Of a stretch of 13,417 nt of DNA, positions 1-6,741 are shown in pieces. Position 1 is the first letter of the stretch. Each line of letters starts with the position of its first letter. The notes beneath the pieces are model-generated. The model saw only the letters and a list, made by a program, of their open reading frames with translations. It did no database searches and had not been told where the DNA came from. The position numbers and the translations under genes are program-made. The stretch spans positions 1-13,417 of the forward strand of contig JAHEMX010000041.1 of NCBI GenBank assembly GCA_024643445.1. Direction: 5' to 3'. Source of the stretch: Desulfobulbaceae bacterium. GTDB taxonomy: Bacteria; Desulfobacterota; Desulfobulbia; Desulfobulbales; Desulfocapsaceae.

Positions 1-154
1 GCCTCTTCGCCTCATGGTCAGCAAACAGCTGCAGGGCAAACAAGGCCTCGGACGGATTAACAATCAGCAGCGCACGCCTGGGCAGCGGAGGCTCCTTGCG
101 CCCCTGCCGGGGATGTATCAGTATATCAGGATCGGGCTGTTGTGCATAAGTCAT
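1..154 (-). CDS. 5' part of an unidentified gene, possibly nucleoside-phosphorylase-like
   Basis: An open minus-strand frame begins at an ATG at 154-152 and runs off the left edge after 51 codons without a stop. The first residues read MTYAQQPDPDILIHPRQG, followed by a hydrophobic stretch RRALLIVNPSEALFALQLF. An in-frame TGA lies three codons upstream, so this ATG is the only upstream-most start, and a GGTGGTG stretch precedes it by about 9 bases. The pattern 'hPrxGkxxPxLPxxALLxxxP' resembles the N-termini of some purine/uridine phosphorylase-superfamily proteins, but too little is visible to assign function. The gene lies downstream of the atp terminator, so it is probably transcribed from its own promoter (about 207-235) rather than from the atp operon. 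The coding call is moderate; the family suggestion is weak. Confidence 0.5.
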   Translation of the reverse strand, partial: MTYAQQPDPDILIHPRQGRKEPPLPRRALLIVNPSEALFALQLFADHEAKR

Positions 155-206
155 CGCATATCACCACCATTATCGGTTGTCCACTCCCCACCGTCGTCAC
201 TCTACT

Positions 207-235
207 ATTATAAGCTGCGTTCCCACAACGCAAAA
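207..235 (-). promoter_or_regulatory. candidate sigma70 promoter for the left-edge gene
   Basis: On the minus strand a perfect -10 hexamer TATAAT occupies 212-207. A poor -35 (TTTGCG or TTGCGT) lies 15-16 bp upstream, inside the T-tract of the atp terminator. Predicted initiation is near 200, leaving about a 45-base leader before the ATG at 154. The position between a terminator and a start codon is right; the weak -35 limits confidence. Confidence 0.4.
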
Positions 236-262
236 AGGCCGCAGATCTCTCTGCGGCCTTTT
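232..262 (-). terminator. Rho-independent terminator of the atp operon
   Basis: A perfect 13-bp inverted repeat (233-245 with 250-262, core AAGGCCGCAGA) encloses a TCTC loop. Read on the minus strand the hairpin is followed by TTTTT (236-232), the classical intrinsic terminator form. The stem also has T's on the plus-strand side, so it could act in both directions. It lies about 40 bp beyond the atpE stop codon, which indicates that the ATP synthase transcript ends after subunit c. Confidence 0.9.
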
Positions 263-303
263 CCCACCCTCCCGGTTTGAAAGGTGAAAAGCTGAACCCG
301 TAT

Positions 304-567
304 CTAAAATCCGGCTAATGCTTTGAGCGGGTTTGCATAGAGAAGAATCAGTGAGATGACAAGGCCATAAATCGCAATAGACTCGGCAAGGGCCATACCA
401 AGAATCATGAAAACCATCAGTTTCGGCTGTACTTCAGGGTTTCGGGCCAGACCCATGGTGGCGCCCTGACCAACGGAACCGATACCAATTCCGGCCCCAA
501 GTCCGGCAAGACCGATAGAGAGTGCTGCTGCAACACACGTCAACGCTAAAAAGATATTTCCTTCCAT
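304..567 (-). CDS. atpE: F0F1 ATP synthase subunit c
   Basis: Forms the rotating proteolipid ring of the membrane F0 sector. The 87-residue product has the expected two transmembrane helices (about 8-32 and 50-77). The Gly-rich GAGIGIG packing motif is in helix 1, the polar loop ARNPE is at 41-45 (R42), and the ion-binding carboxylate Glu62 lies in AESIAIY in helix 2. Glu62-Ser63-x3-Tyr67 partly resembles sodium-binding c subunits, but the helix-1 glutamine of the Ilyobacter-type sodium site is not at the matching position, so proton coupling is the simpler guess. A strong Shine-Dalgarno AAGGAG (579-574) precedes the ATG. It is the last gene of the atpZ-atpI-atpB-atpE operon and is followed by the terminator at 232-262. 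Confidence 0.97.
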   Translation of the reverse strand: MEGNIFLALTCVAAALSIGLAGLGAGIGIGSVGQGATMGLARNPEVQPKLMVFMILGMALAESIAIYGLVISLILLYANPLKALAGF

Positions 568-658
568 TTTCTTCTCCTTGTTAAATGAAAATTTGTTTGG
601 CCTTCTTCCTTTTTATTTCAAAACCGCACTCCATCCGGAGCAAAAGTCCTTCAGCTGC

Positions 659-1381
659 TTAATGGGCATGATCCTGGGCCTGTCCAAAGTAGACAACGGA
701 CAGCAGCACGAACACCATGGCCTGGACCAGGGATACCAGGACGCCGAGCATCATGATCGGCAGCGGGGCAAAGAATGCACCGGCCAGCATGAACAGAATA
801 GCGAGCAATGTCTCTTTGGCATAGATATTCCCGAACAGACGAACGGAAAGTGACACGAGGCGGGCAAGATTACTGATGAGCTCAATGGGCAGCATCAGCG
901 GAACCAGCCACCACATCGGCCCCATGAAGTGTTTGTAGTAACTCAATCCATGCTCGCGAATACCGATAAAATGATGGGTCAACCAGACAATGATGGTCAA
1001 CGCCAGGGTCGTATTGAGGCTGGCGGTCGGAGACATGAAGCCGGGGATCAGACCTATCAGGTTGGCCACGGCGATGTAGAGTGCGAAGGTGGCAAGCATC
1101 GGAAAAAACTGATCGGCCAGTTTGCGCCCCATATTTTCGACAAAGAAATCATCCATTCCGCCGATGACCATCTCCCAGAAGTTCTGTCCTTTGCCCGGCA
1201 CCATCTCCAAATCACTCAGGGTCAGCTTGGCAACGATAAACAAAAACGCCATGACCAGCCACGTATAGGTCATGTAGGGTTCACACAATTGTTCCAGAAG
1301 CGTGTGCCCGACAGGACCGTGCGGCACCGGCAGACCCAATTTCTCCAGAATGATGGAAATGAACAATATCGGATGTTCCAT
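659..1381 (-). CDS. atpB: F0F1 ATP synthase subunit a
   Basis: Stator subunit of F0 that provides the two ion half-channels facing the c-ring. The 240-residue protein is strongly hydrophobic, with five to six membrane helices. The family signature SLSVRLFGNIYAKE spans 177-190 and contains the essential stator arginine R181. E190 and Q220 match the conserved polar residues that follow in E. coli subunit a (E219 and Q252). The N-terminal segment with H2 and the GPVGHT loop fits bacterial AtpB. The ATG is 9 bases beyond the stop of atpI. The ribosome-binding AGGAGG straddles that stop codon (12-base spacing) and a second purine run AAAGGG sits closer, suggesting tight translational coupling. The gene is ordinary in length. 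Confidence 0.97.
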   Translation of the reverse strand: MEHPILFISIILEKLGLPVPHGPVGHTLLEQLCEPYMTYTWLVMAFLFIVAKLTLSDLEMVPGKGQNFWEMVIGGMDDFFVENMGRKLADQFFPMLATFALYIAVANLIGLIPGFMSPTASLNTTLALTIIVWLTHHFIGIREHGLSYYKHFMGPMWWLVPLMLPIELISNLARLVSLSVRLFGNIYAKETLLAILFMLAGAFFAPLPIMMLGVLVSLVQAMVFVLLSVVYFGQAQDHAH

Positions 1382-1390
1382 AACCCTTTC

Positions 1391-1807
1391 TTACCTCCTG
1401 CTAAAGTAGTATCTCCACACCACACCTAAAGCCGAAACAGTGATGGTGAATACAATCGTTGTCAGCCCCAGGATCATCCCGAAGATATTGATGTTGCCGA
1501 TGGTGATTAAAAACAGCAACACCAGCCCGATCAGGAAAATCCGAAGCCAGAACTTTACAATAAAACCCTTTTTACCCTCTTTAAGCCGGTCCTTGTCGGA
1601 GTGTTGCTCACGTTCTCCAGCAAGCGAGTCGAAAAAAACCGTCACATCCCGGTAGGAGAACCAGAAGCTGACAACGGAGATAACCCCGCCAGCCAGAACC
1701 GCCCAGGCAAAAGACCATGAACCCAGCATCCATGATCCTGCCGCCAGGACAATCAGGTAAACCCAGCTCAAAACGAGCATCTTTTTAAGGGATAGCGACT
1801 CTTGCAC
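1391..1807 (-). CDS. atpI: ATP synthase subunit I (AtpI-family accessory protein)
   Basis: A 138-residue, four-helix membrane protein with predicted helices near 11-30, 33-52, 84-104 and 107-132. A charged cytoplasmic loop at 63-82 contains REQHSDKDRLKEGKK. Size, topology and position directly before atpB match the AtpI/subunit I family, which assists c-ring assembly and possibly magnesium supply. The start used is GTG at 1807, only two bases past the atpZ stop; ATG at 1780 (residue 10) is an alternative, and neither has a strong ribosome-binding site. Sequence conservation in this family is low, so the assignment rests on topology and context. Confidence 0.85.
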   Translation of the reverse strand: MQESLSLKKMLVLSWVYLIVLAAGSWMLGSWSFAWAVLAGGVISVVSFWFSYRDVTVFFDSLAGEREQHSDKDRLKEGKKGFIVKFWLRIFLIGLVLLFLITIGNINIFGMILGLTTIVFTITVSALGVVWRYYFSRR

Positions 1808-1809
1808 CG

Positions 1810-2064
1810 TTATTTTTCTTCGTCCGACTTATCCTCCATGTTTTTACTCGAACGCCAGAGGATATCAAGCAGACTCTTAAAACCGGCGGCTATCCCGAAG
1901 GCCAGGCCGATAAAGGTAAACCAGGGAGCGGTGCGGCCGTCAAACACCTTCTGATCCAGGAGAATTCCTGCACCCAGACCGATAAAAATGGCAGCGACAA
2001 AAGTGATGCCGATATGCCCGTAAGTGCCAAGAAGAAACATCATCTCTTTCTTGTAATCGGACAT
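1810..2064 (-). CDS. atpZ: AtpZ/AtpI-type small ATP synthase accessory protein
   Basis: A small two-helix membrane protein (84 residues from the preferred ATG at 2064). Helix 1 contains GHIGITFVAAIFIGLGAG followed by ILLD. Helix 2 follows APWFTFIGLAFGIAAG, the pattern of the AtpZ (F0F1-ATPase accessory) family. Its C-terminus is charged (KNMEDKSDEEK). A longer reading from GTG at 2085 adds seven residues. The ATG is preferred because AGGCGG (2078-2073) lies 8 bases upstream and the resulting N-terminus MSDYKKEMM is usual. The family is linked to magnesium/calcium handling or assembly of F0. It is the first gene of the F0 operon, overlapping closely with atpI. Confidence 0.85.
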   Translation of the reverse strand: MSDYKKEMMFLLGTYGHIGITFVAAIFIGLGAGILLDQKVFDGRTAPWFTFIGLAFGIAAGFKSLLDILWRSSKNMEDKSDEEK

Positions 2065-2113
2065 CCCTATCACCGCCTGCAACACTGGTTTTCACACGTC
2101 TAATTTCAAAGCG

Positions 2114-2138
2114 TTTGGTAGCACGCCTCCCTACCAAA
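2114..2138. repeat. 8-bp inverted repeat overlapping the atp promoter
   Basis: TTTGGTAG (2114-2121) and CTACCAAA (2131-2138) form a perfect inverted repeat with a 9-base spacer. One arm covers the candidate -10 and the other lies in the spacer, touching the -35. No U-run follows on either strand, so an intrinsic terminator is unlikely. An operator for a dimeric regulator or a leader hairpin are both possible. Confidence 0.5.
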
Positions 2139-2143
2139 GTCAA
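2115..2143 (-). promoter_or_regulatory. candidate promoter of the atpZ-atpI-atpB-atpE operon
   Basis: On the minus strand TTGACT (2143-2138, five of six consensus bases) is followed, after exactly 17 bp, by TACCAA (2120-2115), a weak -10. Predicted initiation is near 2107, about 43 bases before the atpZ ATG. The operon could instead, or also, be read through from hemL, whose stop is only 87 bases upstream of that ATG and is not followed by an evident terminator. Confidence 0.35.
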
Positions 2144-2151
2144 TGGATTTT

Positions 2152-3444
2152 TTACTTATCCAGTATTTTTTTGAATGACCATTCAGTCATTTTCTCCAGT
2201 TTTTCCAGGTCATTTACGCCATGTGCGGACGATATAAAAGCCACCTCGAACTGCGAGGGTGCGAGATAGATTCCCTGCGACAACATATTCCGGTAATGTT
2301 CGCCGTAACGCTTTGTATCGGCAGTCATGGCTGATTCGAAATCATTGACTGGCTGCGAGGTGAAAAACCCTGTCATCAACGAACCCACACTGTTTAAAAC
2401 AACATCAATGCCGCAACGCGAGGCCGCCGCCCGAAGCCGATCCGCACATTCAGCTGCCTTCTGGTTGAGATCATCATAAAAGCGGGGCTGCTGCAACAGC
2501 TTTAACATCGCTATTCCCGCAGCCATAGCCAGCGGGTTCCCGGACAGGGTCCCGGCCTGATAAACCGGCCCGTCGGGGGCAATCTGATCCATGATCTCGG
2601 CCGAACCGCCGTAGGCGCCGACAGGAAGTCCCCCGCCGATGATCTTACCCAGGCAGGTCAGGTCCGGTTTGATGCCGAAATAGTCCTGGGCTCCACCGAG
2701 CCCGAGGCGGAAACCGGTGATGACCTCGTCAAAGATCAGCACGATACCGCGCTTGGCCGTCAAGCTGCGGATCTTCTGCAGAAAGCTTAGATCGGGTATA
2801 ACACAGCCCATATTGCCGGCTACCGGCTCAATAATCAGACAGGCGATATCAAGCGATTCATCCGTCAGGGTTTTTTCCAGGATAGCGCTATCATTATAGG
2901 GTATTGAAATTGTATTCCTGACGATATCCTCAGGAACGCCTGGGCTGCCCGGAATACCAAGTGTTATCACTCCCGAACCGGCCTTAACCAGAAAGGAGTC
3001 GGCGTGGCCGTGGTAGCAGCCATCGAATTTGACGACCATACTCCGTCCGGTGTACCCCCGTGCCAGACGGACAGCACTCATGGTTGCCTCGGTACCGGAA
3101 TTAACGAAACGTACTTTCTCAATCGACGGAACCGAATCGACGACCATCTCGGCGAGCGTAATCTCGGATGGGGTTGGTGCGCCGAAGCTGGTGCCGCCCA
3201 CGGCCGTTTTCTGCACGGCATCGATCACCGCCGGATGCGCATGACCGGCAATCATTGGTCCCCAGGAACAGACAAAATCTATATACTCGTTTCCATCCAC
3301 ATCGAAAATCGCCGATCCCTGCGCCCGTTCGATAAAAAGCGGATCACAGCCGACCGAACGACATGCTCTCACCGGGCTGTTCACGCCGCCGGGAATCACC
3401 TTCCGGGCGCGATCAAACATCTTTTTTGATTTACTGGTTGTCAT
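2152..3444 (-). CDS. hemL: glutamate-1-semialdehyde 2,1-aminomutase
   Basis: PLP-dependent cytoplasmic enzyme converting glutamate-1-semialdehyde to 5-aminolevulinate, the C5 route to haem and other tetrapyrroles. The 430-residue length is normal. Recognisable motifs are PGGVNSPVRA (18-27), the NSGTEA cofactor-phosphate loop (115-120), DGCYHGHAD (141-149), IFDEVITGFR (237-246, with D239 pairing to the PLP ring) and the Schiff-base lysine K267 in CLGKIIGGGLPVGAYGG. An in-frame extension to 3504 exists, but the ATG at 3444 gives the family-typical N-terminus MTTSKSKKMFDRA and is preceded by AGGGGGAAAAGG. The gene is divergent from trxA and lies upstream of the atp operon on the same strand. Confidence 0.97.
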   Translation of the reverse strand: MTTSKSKKMFDRARKVIPGGVNSPVRACRSVGCDPLFIERAQGSAIFDVDGNEYIDFVCSWGPMIAGHAHPAVIDAVQKTAVGGTSFGAPTPSEITLAEMVVDSVPSIEKVRFVNSGTEATMSAVRLARGYTGRSMVVKFDGCYHGHADSFLVKAGSGVITLGIPGSPGVPEDIVRNTISIPYNDSAILEKTLTDESLDIACLIIEPVAGNMGCVIPDLSFLQKIRSLTAKRGIVLIFDEVITGFRLGLGGAQDYFGIKPDLTCLGKIIGGGLPVGAYGGSAEIMDQIAPDGPVYQAGTLSGNPLAMAAGIAMLKLLQQPRFYDDLNQKAAECADRLRAAASRCGIDVVLNSVGSLMTGFFTSQPVNDFESAMTADTKRYGEHYRNMLSQGIYLAPSQFEVAFISSAHGVNDLEKLEKMTEWSFKKILDK

Positions 3445-3798
3445 CCTTTTCCCCCTGCTCCAGGCAGTCACTACAACCTTTAATCTTATAAAAATAACCC
3501 ACATCCCTGCAAGAAAGCGGCTTATGCGCGACCACCAGATAGCCGTTTGCGCCCTTCAGGTCCGGCCACTATATCACGCTGAGGTTTTCACTGTCAAACC
3601 CGAGAATCGTCTCTTGATCTTTACTTTTTCATGCACACAGTAGTTTGCACCTAAAGACCGGGCATCTCTGGTCAAGCCAACATTTTGCTTGTCAGCGTGT
3701 AGAGCAGAAGGTAAAGTAGTGCTTTGTTAAATTTTTCGTTTTTTAGCCGCTAAGCGGTTGAATAAGAAAGATAAAATTAATTCCAAAGGAGAGTTGAA
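3445..3798. other. divergent hemL-trxA intergenic region
   Basis: This 354-bp stretch carries no convincing gene. It holds the hemL promoter candidate (3485-3512) and the trxA leader, including an AT-rich tract (3725-3780). A small palindrome CCGCTAAGCGG (3747-3757) has no following T-run. A 39-codon plus-strand frame at 3524-3643 has no ribosome-binding site and no recognisable sequence. I see no tRNA or riboswitch. A trxA promoter must be here, but I could not identify a hexamer pair with good spacing. Confidence 0.6.
3485..3512 (-). promoter_or_regulatory. candidate promoter of hemL
   Basis: On the minus strand TATAAG (3490-3485) is a good -10, with TTGCAG (3512-3507) 16 bp upstream as a half-matching -35. 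Initiation near 3478 would give a leader of about 35 bases before the hemL ATG at 3444. Spacing and location are right, but the -35 is weak. Confidence 0.4.
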
Positions 3799-4125
3799 AT
3801 GACAAGCGATAAAGTCAAGCAGCTCAATGATGCCGATTTCGATACCGCCATACAATCCGATCAGCCCACCCTGGTGGATTTCTGGGCGCCCTGGTGTGGC
3901 CCCTGTAAAGCGATCGGCCCTGTTGTAGAAGAACTTGCCGGGGAATTTGCCGGCAAGGTTTCCATCGCCAAGATGAATGTCGATGATAATCCGGTCATTC
4001 CCGGCAAATTCGGCATCCGTGCCATACCGACCCTGATCGTGTTCAAAAACGGTGAAGTTGTAGACCAGGTTACTGGAGCCGTCGGTAAATCGCAGCTTGT
4101 TGAACTGATCAACAAGGCGCTCTAG
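3799..4125 (+). CDS. trxA: thioredoxin
   Basis: A 108-residue cytoplasmic dithiol reductant of classical length. The redox motif is WCGPCK (C33 and C36), the buried aspartate of the family is D27 (VDFWAPWCGPC), and the cis-proline is P77 in the IPT turn. The C-terminal helix VELINKAL is typical. A strong AAAGGAGAG (3785-3793) sits 5-6 bases before the ATG. The gene for its reductase, trxB, follows after 90 bases, so the pair reads as a functional thioredoxin system delivering NADPH electrons to ribonucleotide reductase, peroxidases and other disulfide enzymes. Confidence 0.97.
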   Translation: MTSDKVKQLNDADFDTAIQSDQPTLVDFWAPWCGPCKAIGPVVEELAGEFAGKVSIAKMNVDDNPVIPGKFGIRAIPTLIVFKNGEVVDQVTGAVGKSQLVELINKAL

Positions 4126-4215
4126 GGACGAGCAGAGAGCTGCCGTCTCTCATCTTATAACGGGTCTAATTATTTACTGAAACGAACACAGCAGCGTTTA
4201 GGTGTATCTTATATC

Positions 4216-5151
4216 ATGGGAAAAGACCATTACGAACTGATCATTCTCGGCGGCGGACCAGCAGGACTCACGGCCGGACTGTATGCGTCCCGGGCGCGAA
4301 TCGACCATGTCCTGATCGAAAAAGGCGCCCCGGGCGGGCAGGTGCTCTCTACAGACTGGGTTGACAACTACCCTGGCTTTCCGGAAGGACTTTCAGGATT
4401 TGACCTGATGGAAAAGATGACCAGCCATGCCAAGCGCTTCGATGTCAACATCCTGACAAAAGAAGTCGTCTCCATTGATCTTAATGATCAGGTCAGCAAG
4501 AAAATTATTTTTGCCGATGATTCGGTCATAACCTGCGATGCTCTCATTATCTGCACCGGTGCCAGCCCCAACAAGCTTGGCGTGCCAGGCGAAGCCGCGT
4601 TGTCCGGCAAAGGGGTTTCCTATTGTGGCACCTGTGATGCTCCCTTCTACCGTAACATGCATGTGGCGGTCATCGGGGGCGGCGATACCGCGGTAGAGGA
4701 GGCGGATTATCTCACCCGATTTGCCCGTAAGGTGACGATCATTCACCGCCGGGATGAACTGCGGGCGACCAAAATACTGCAGGAGGTGGTCTATGCAAAC
4801 AAGAAGATTGACTACATCTGGAACAGTCGGGTAATCGCCATAGAGGGTGAAAAAGAGGTCGAGCGGCTGCAGCTGGTGGATAATGACGGTAACACATCGA
4901 GTTTTGACGTGCAGGGTGTCTTTATTCTGATCGGTATTACACCGAACAATGCTTTGCTGCCGTTGGAGAAGCTCAACGCCGACAAATGGGGTTTCATCCA
5001 GACCGACACGGAAACGCGGACCGTTGTGCCCGGCGTATTTGCCGCAGGGGATATCAGAAGCAAGCTGATGCGTCAGGTCGTCAATGCCTGCGGGGAAGGT
5101 GCCAATGCGGTTATCGCAGCGGAACACTATCTAAAGAGCAAAAGCTCATAG
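4216..5151 (+). CDS. trxB: thioredoxin-disulfide reductase
   Basis: Low-molecular-weight flavoprotein that moves electrons from NADPH through FAD to thioredoxin. The 311 residues show the FAD motif LGGGPAGLTAGLYASRA (11-27), the active-site pair CGTC (C137 and C140; CATC in E. coli), the NADPH Rossmann loop GGGDTAVEEA (154-163), the phosphate-binding HRRDELRA (177-184) and the second FAD motif FAAGDIR (275-281). Presence of HRRxxxR supports NADPH rather than another donor. No good Shine-Dalgarno is visible before the ATG (only AGGTG about 12 bases away) and no in-frame alternative start lies upstream. It lies between trxA and bamD, 18 bases before the latter. Confidence 0.97.
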   Translation: MGKDHYELIILGGGPAGLTAGLYASRARIDHVLIEKGAPGGQVLSTDWVDNYPGFPEGLSGFDLMEKMTSHAKRFDVNILTKEVVSIDLNDQVSKKIIFADDSVITCDALIICTGASPNKLGVPGEAALSGKGVSYCGTCDAPFYRNMHVAVIGGGDTAVEEADYLTRFARKVTIIHRRDELRATKILQEVVYANKKIDYIWNSRVIAIEGEKEVERLQLVDNDGNTSSFDVQGVFILIGITPNNALLPLEKLNADKWGFIQTDTETRTVVPGVFAAGDIRSKLMRQVVNACGEGANAVIAAEHYLKSKSS

Positions 5152-5169
5152 ACACAGCTCCTCTTACCT

Positions 5170-5973
5170 ATGCGAACAAACGTTCAGTTCAAAAACATGG
5201 CCCATGGATCCAAGGCACTGCTCCATCCTCGTGTGACCTGGGCCCTGCTGGCCCTGCTGGCCTTTGCCGCCCTGCCCGGATGCACCTCGATAAAAGAAAC
5301 CTTTGGCTTCGACAACAAAAAAGCTGAGGTGTATCTTCCGGCCGAACAGCTCATCATGAAAGGCATGGATGAATACAACGTTGGCACCTACTACCTGGCA
5401 CTTGATTATTTCAACGAGATTCTGGACCGCTATCCATTCAGTCCACAGGCACCGCTGGCCGAGTTGAAGGCGGCTGATTCAAACTATTATATGGAGCGCT
5501 ACGTCGAGGCATTGGCGCTTTACAAGGAATTCGAAGACAGGCATCCCACGAACGAGGCCTTGCCCTACGTGATGTACCAGAAGGGTATGTGCAGTTACAA
5601 ACGAATTGACCGTATCGACAGGGATATCACCGGTGCTGAGGAATCGATCAGGGCATTTGAGGAACTGCTTCGGGCCTACCCCGATTCCCCTTACTCGGAA
5701 GAAGCGCGAGCCCGGATCAAGGCGGCCAATGAATTCCTGGTAAATCACGAATTTTTTGTCGTCAAGTTCTACCTCAGAACCGAGCGCTACACCGAAGCGG
5801 AAACACGGCTGAAGTACGTCCTCGCCATGTATCCTGATTCGAAAATTGCTCCCCGGGCTCAGGAACTGCTTGATCTTGTACAGGCTGGGACCCCTCCCAC
5901 ATCAGGGCTTGCCGACTGGTTCACTGGTTTGTCGATGCCCAGTTGGACGGATTTTACCGGCTGGATCAAATAA
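5170..5973 (+). CDS. bamD: outer-membrane assembly lipoprotein BamD
   Basis: Lipoprotein of the BAM complex, which inserts beta-barrel proteins into the outer membrane. The protein has a basic N-terminus, a hydrophobic stretch (23-35) and the lipobox ALPGC with the lipidated cysteine at C38. The residue after it is Thr rather than Asp, consistent with outer-membrane sorting. Tandem TPR-like helical pairs follow (about 56-235), with phrases such as YYLALDYFNEILDRYPFSP and AEESIRAFEELLRAYPDSPY that are characteristic of YfiO/BamD. Length (267) is slightly above the E. coli protein. The start could be ATG 5170 or ATG 5197; the shorter one still leaves a full signal peptide. The gene begins 18 bases after trxB and is probably co-transcribed. 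The presence of BamD implies a diderm cell. Confidence 0.9.
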   Translation: MRTNVQFKNMAHGSKALLHPRVTWALLALLAFAALPGCTSIKETFGFDNKKAEVYLPAEQLIMKGMDEYNVGTYYLALDYFNEILDRYPFSPQAPLAELKAADSNYYMERYVEALALYKEFEDRHPTNEALPYVMYQKGMCSYKRIDRIDRDITGAEESIRAFEELLRAYPDSPYSEEARARIKAANEFLVNHEFFVVKFYLRTERYTEAETRLKYVLAMYPDSKIAPRAQELLDLVQAGTPPTSGLADWFTGLSMPSWTDFTGWIK

Positions 5974-6031
5974 TACCATATCTGACGACCGACACGGGGG
6001 AGCTCCCGCTCAGCGCACCGCCAGTGACAGC

Positions 6032-6478
6032 TCAATCCATAGTGACGCTTTCCAGCTGCAGCCATTCCTTGCCAAGCGACATTTCCATGGCCCTGACCGG
6101 ACAGATGAGCACACATTGGCCGCAGCCGGTGCATTTGTCAGGGTCAAAAAGTACGGCCATATCCTCGCGACGGACATAGAGAGCTTGTACCGGGCATATG
6201 CCGGTGCAAGCACCGCATTCAAAGCACCGCTGTTCATCCCGCCGTACCCTCGTGGCCAGCCGCTCGATCCCGACCCCGAGACCCTCAAGATAAGCGAGGG
6301 CTGCTCTGACATTATTTTTTGCACCCTTCAGCTCCAGGATCATTACCCCCTCCCGTTCCGGCAGGATGTCGGCCCTGAGGATATTTACTTCAACTTCATG
6401 TTCTTTGATCAGATGGTAAATAATGGGCCTGTCACAGGTGTCCTTGGGAAAACGGAAAAAATAAATTCTCGTATACAC
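6032..6478 (-). CDS. NIL-domain 2x[4Fe-4S] ferredoxin
   Basis: A 148-residue protein in two parts. Residues 1-78 form a small alpha/beta domain resembling NIL, the substrate-sensing domain also found on methionine ABC transporter ATPases. Residues 80-130 are a bacterial 2x[4Fe-4S] ferredoxin with cysteines C85, C88, C91, C95 followed by Pro (CFECGACTGICP) and C116, C119, C122, C126 followed by Pro (CTGCGQCVLICP). The start is GTG at 6478: AGGAAGG (6492-6486) sits 7 bases upstream and the residues before it look non-coding, although the frame stays open to 6715. Such NIL-ferredoxins occur in anaerobes and have been connected with sulfur-amino-acid (homocysteine-forming) chemistry; the role here is inferred. 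It is convergent with bamD and divergent from larB. Confidence 0.92.
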   Translation of the reverse strand: MYTRIYFFRFPKDTCDRPIIYHLIKEHEVEVNILRADILPEREGVMILELKGAKNNVRAALAYLEGLGVGIERLATRVRRDEQRCFECGACTGICPVQALYVRREDMAVLFDPDKCTGCGQCVLICPVRAMEMSLGKEWLQLESVTMD

Positions 6479-6485
6479 GGCACTA

Positions 6486-6492
6486 CCTTCCT
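6486..6492 (-). promoter_or_regulatory. ribosome-binding site that fixes the GTG start of the ferredoxin
   Basis: AGGAAGG on the minus strand lies seven bases upstream of the GTG at 6478-6476. No comparable site precedes any upstream in-frame ATG, which is why the shorter protein is annotated. Confidence 0.75.
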
Positions 6493-6741
6493 GTTTTAAT
6501 CTGTTGAGGGGATTCGTATTATGGTATAAGCCCCATGCGGTTATATGGGATAGAGTGCAGCCCACCCATCTGTTTCGGTGGCCGATTGTAACAGAATCCT
6601 TCCTTATCGTAAATACGGACGAGCTCTTTACCTTGCAACTTCTTCGTGATATTCTGCTTGAGCCATCCGGAAATGCACCCGCAGCGCGATGAAACGTATC
6701 AGAAATATGAAACACTCTCTCAACCAGAATGTGTAATCACC

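Noticed and set aside
929..1429. A 166-codon plus-strand frame opposite atpB
   Set aside because: Antisense to a certain gene; the translation is Gln/His/Arg-rich, as is typical of reversed membrane-protein codons.
3524..3643. Possible small gene of 39 codons in the hemL-trxA gap
   Set aside because: No ribosome-binding site and no recognisable sequence, and frames of this length arise by chance.
3747..3757. CCGCTAAGCGG palindrome as a terminator
   Set aside because: Arms of only 5 bp with a one-base centre and no T-run after it on either strand.
4393..5127. A 244-codon minus-strand frame opposite trxB
   Set aside because: Antisense shadow of a conserved gene; its composition is a His/Asp/Ile-rich by-product of trxB codons.
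5846..6499. A 217-codon plus-strand frame spanning the bamD end and opposite the ferredoxin
   Set aside because: It overlaps two genes with strong family evidence, and its translation has no coherent motif.
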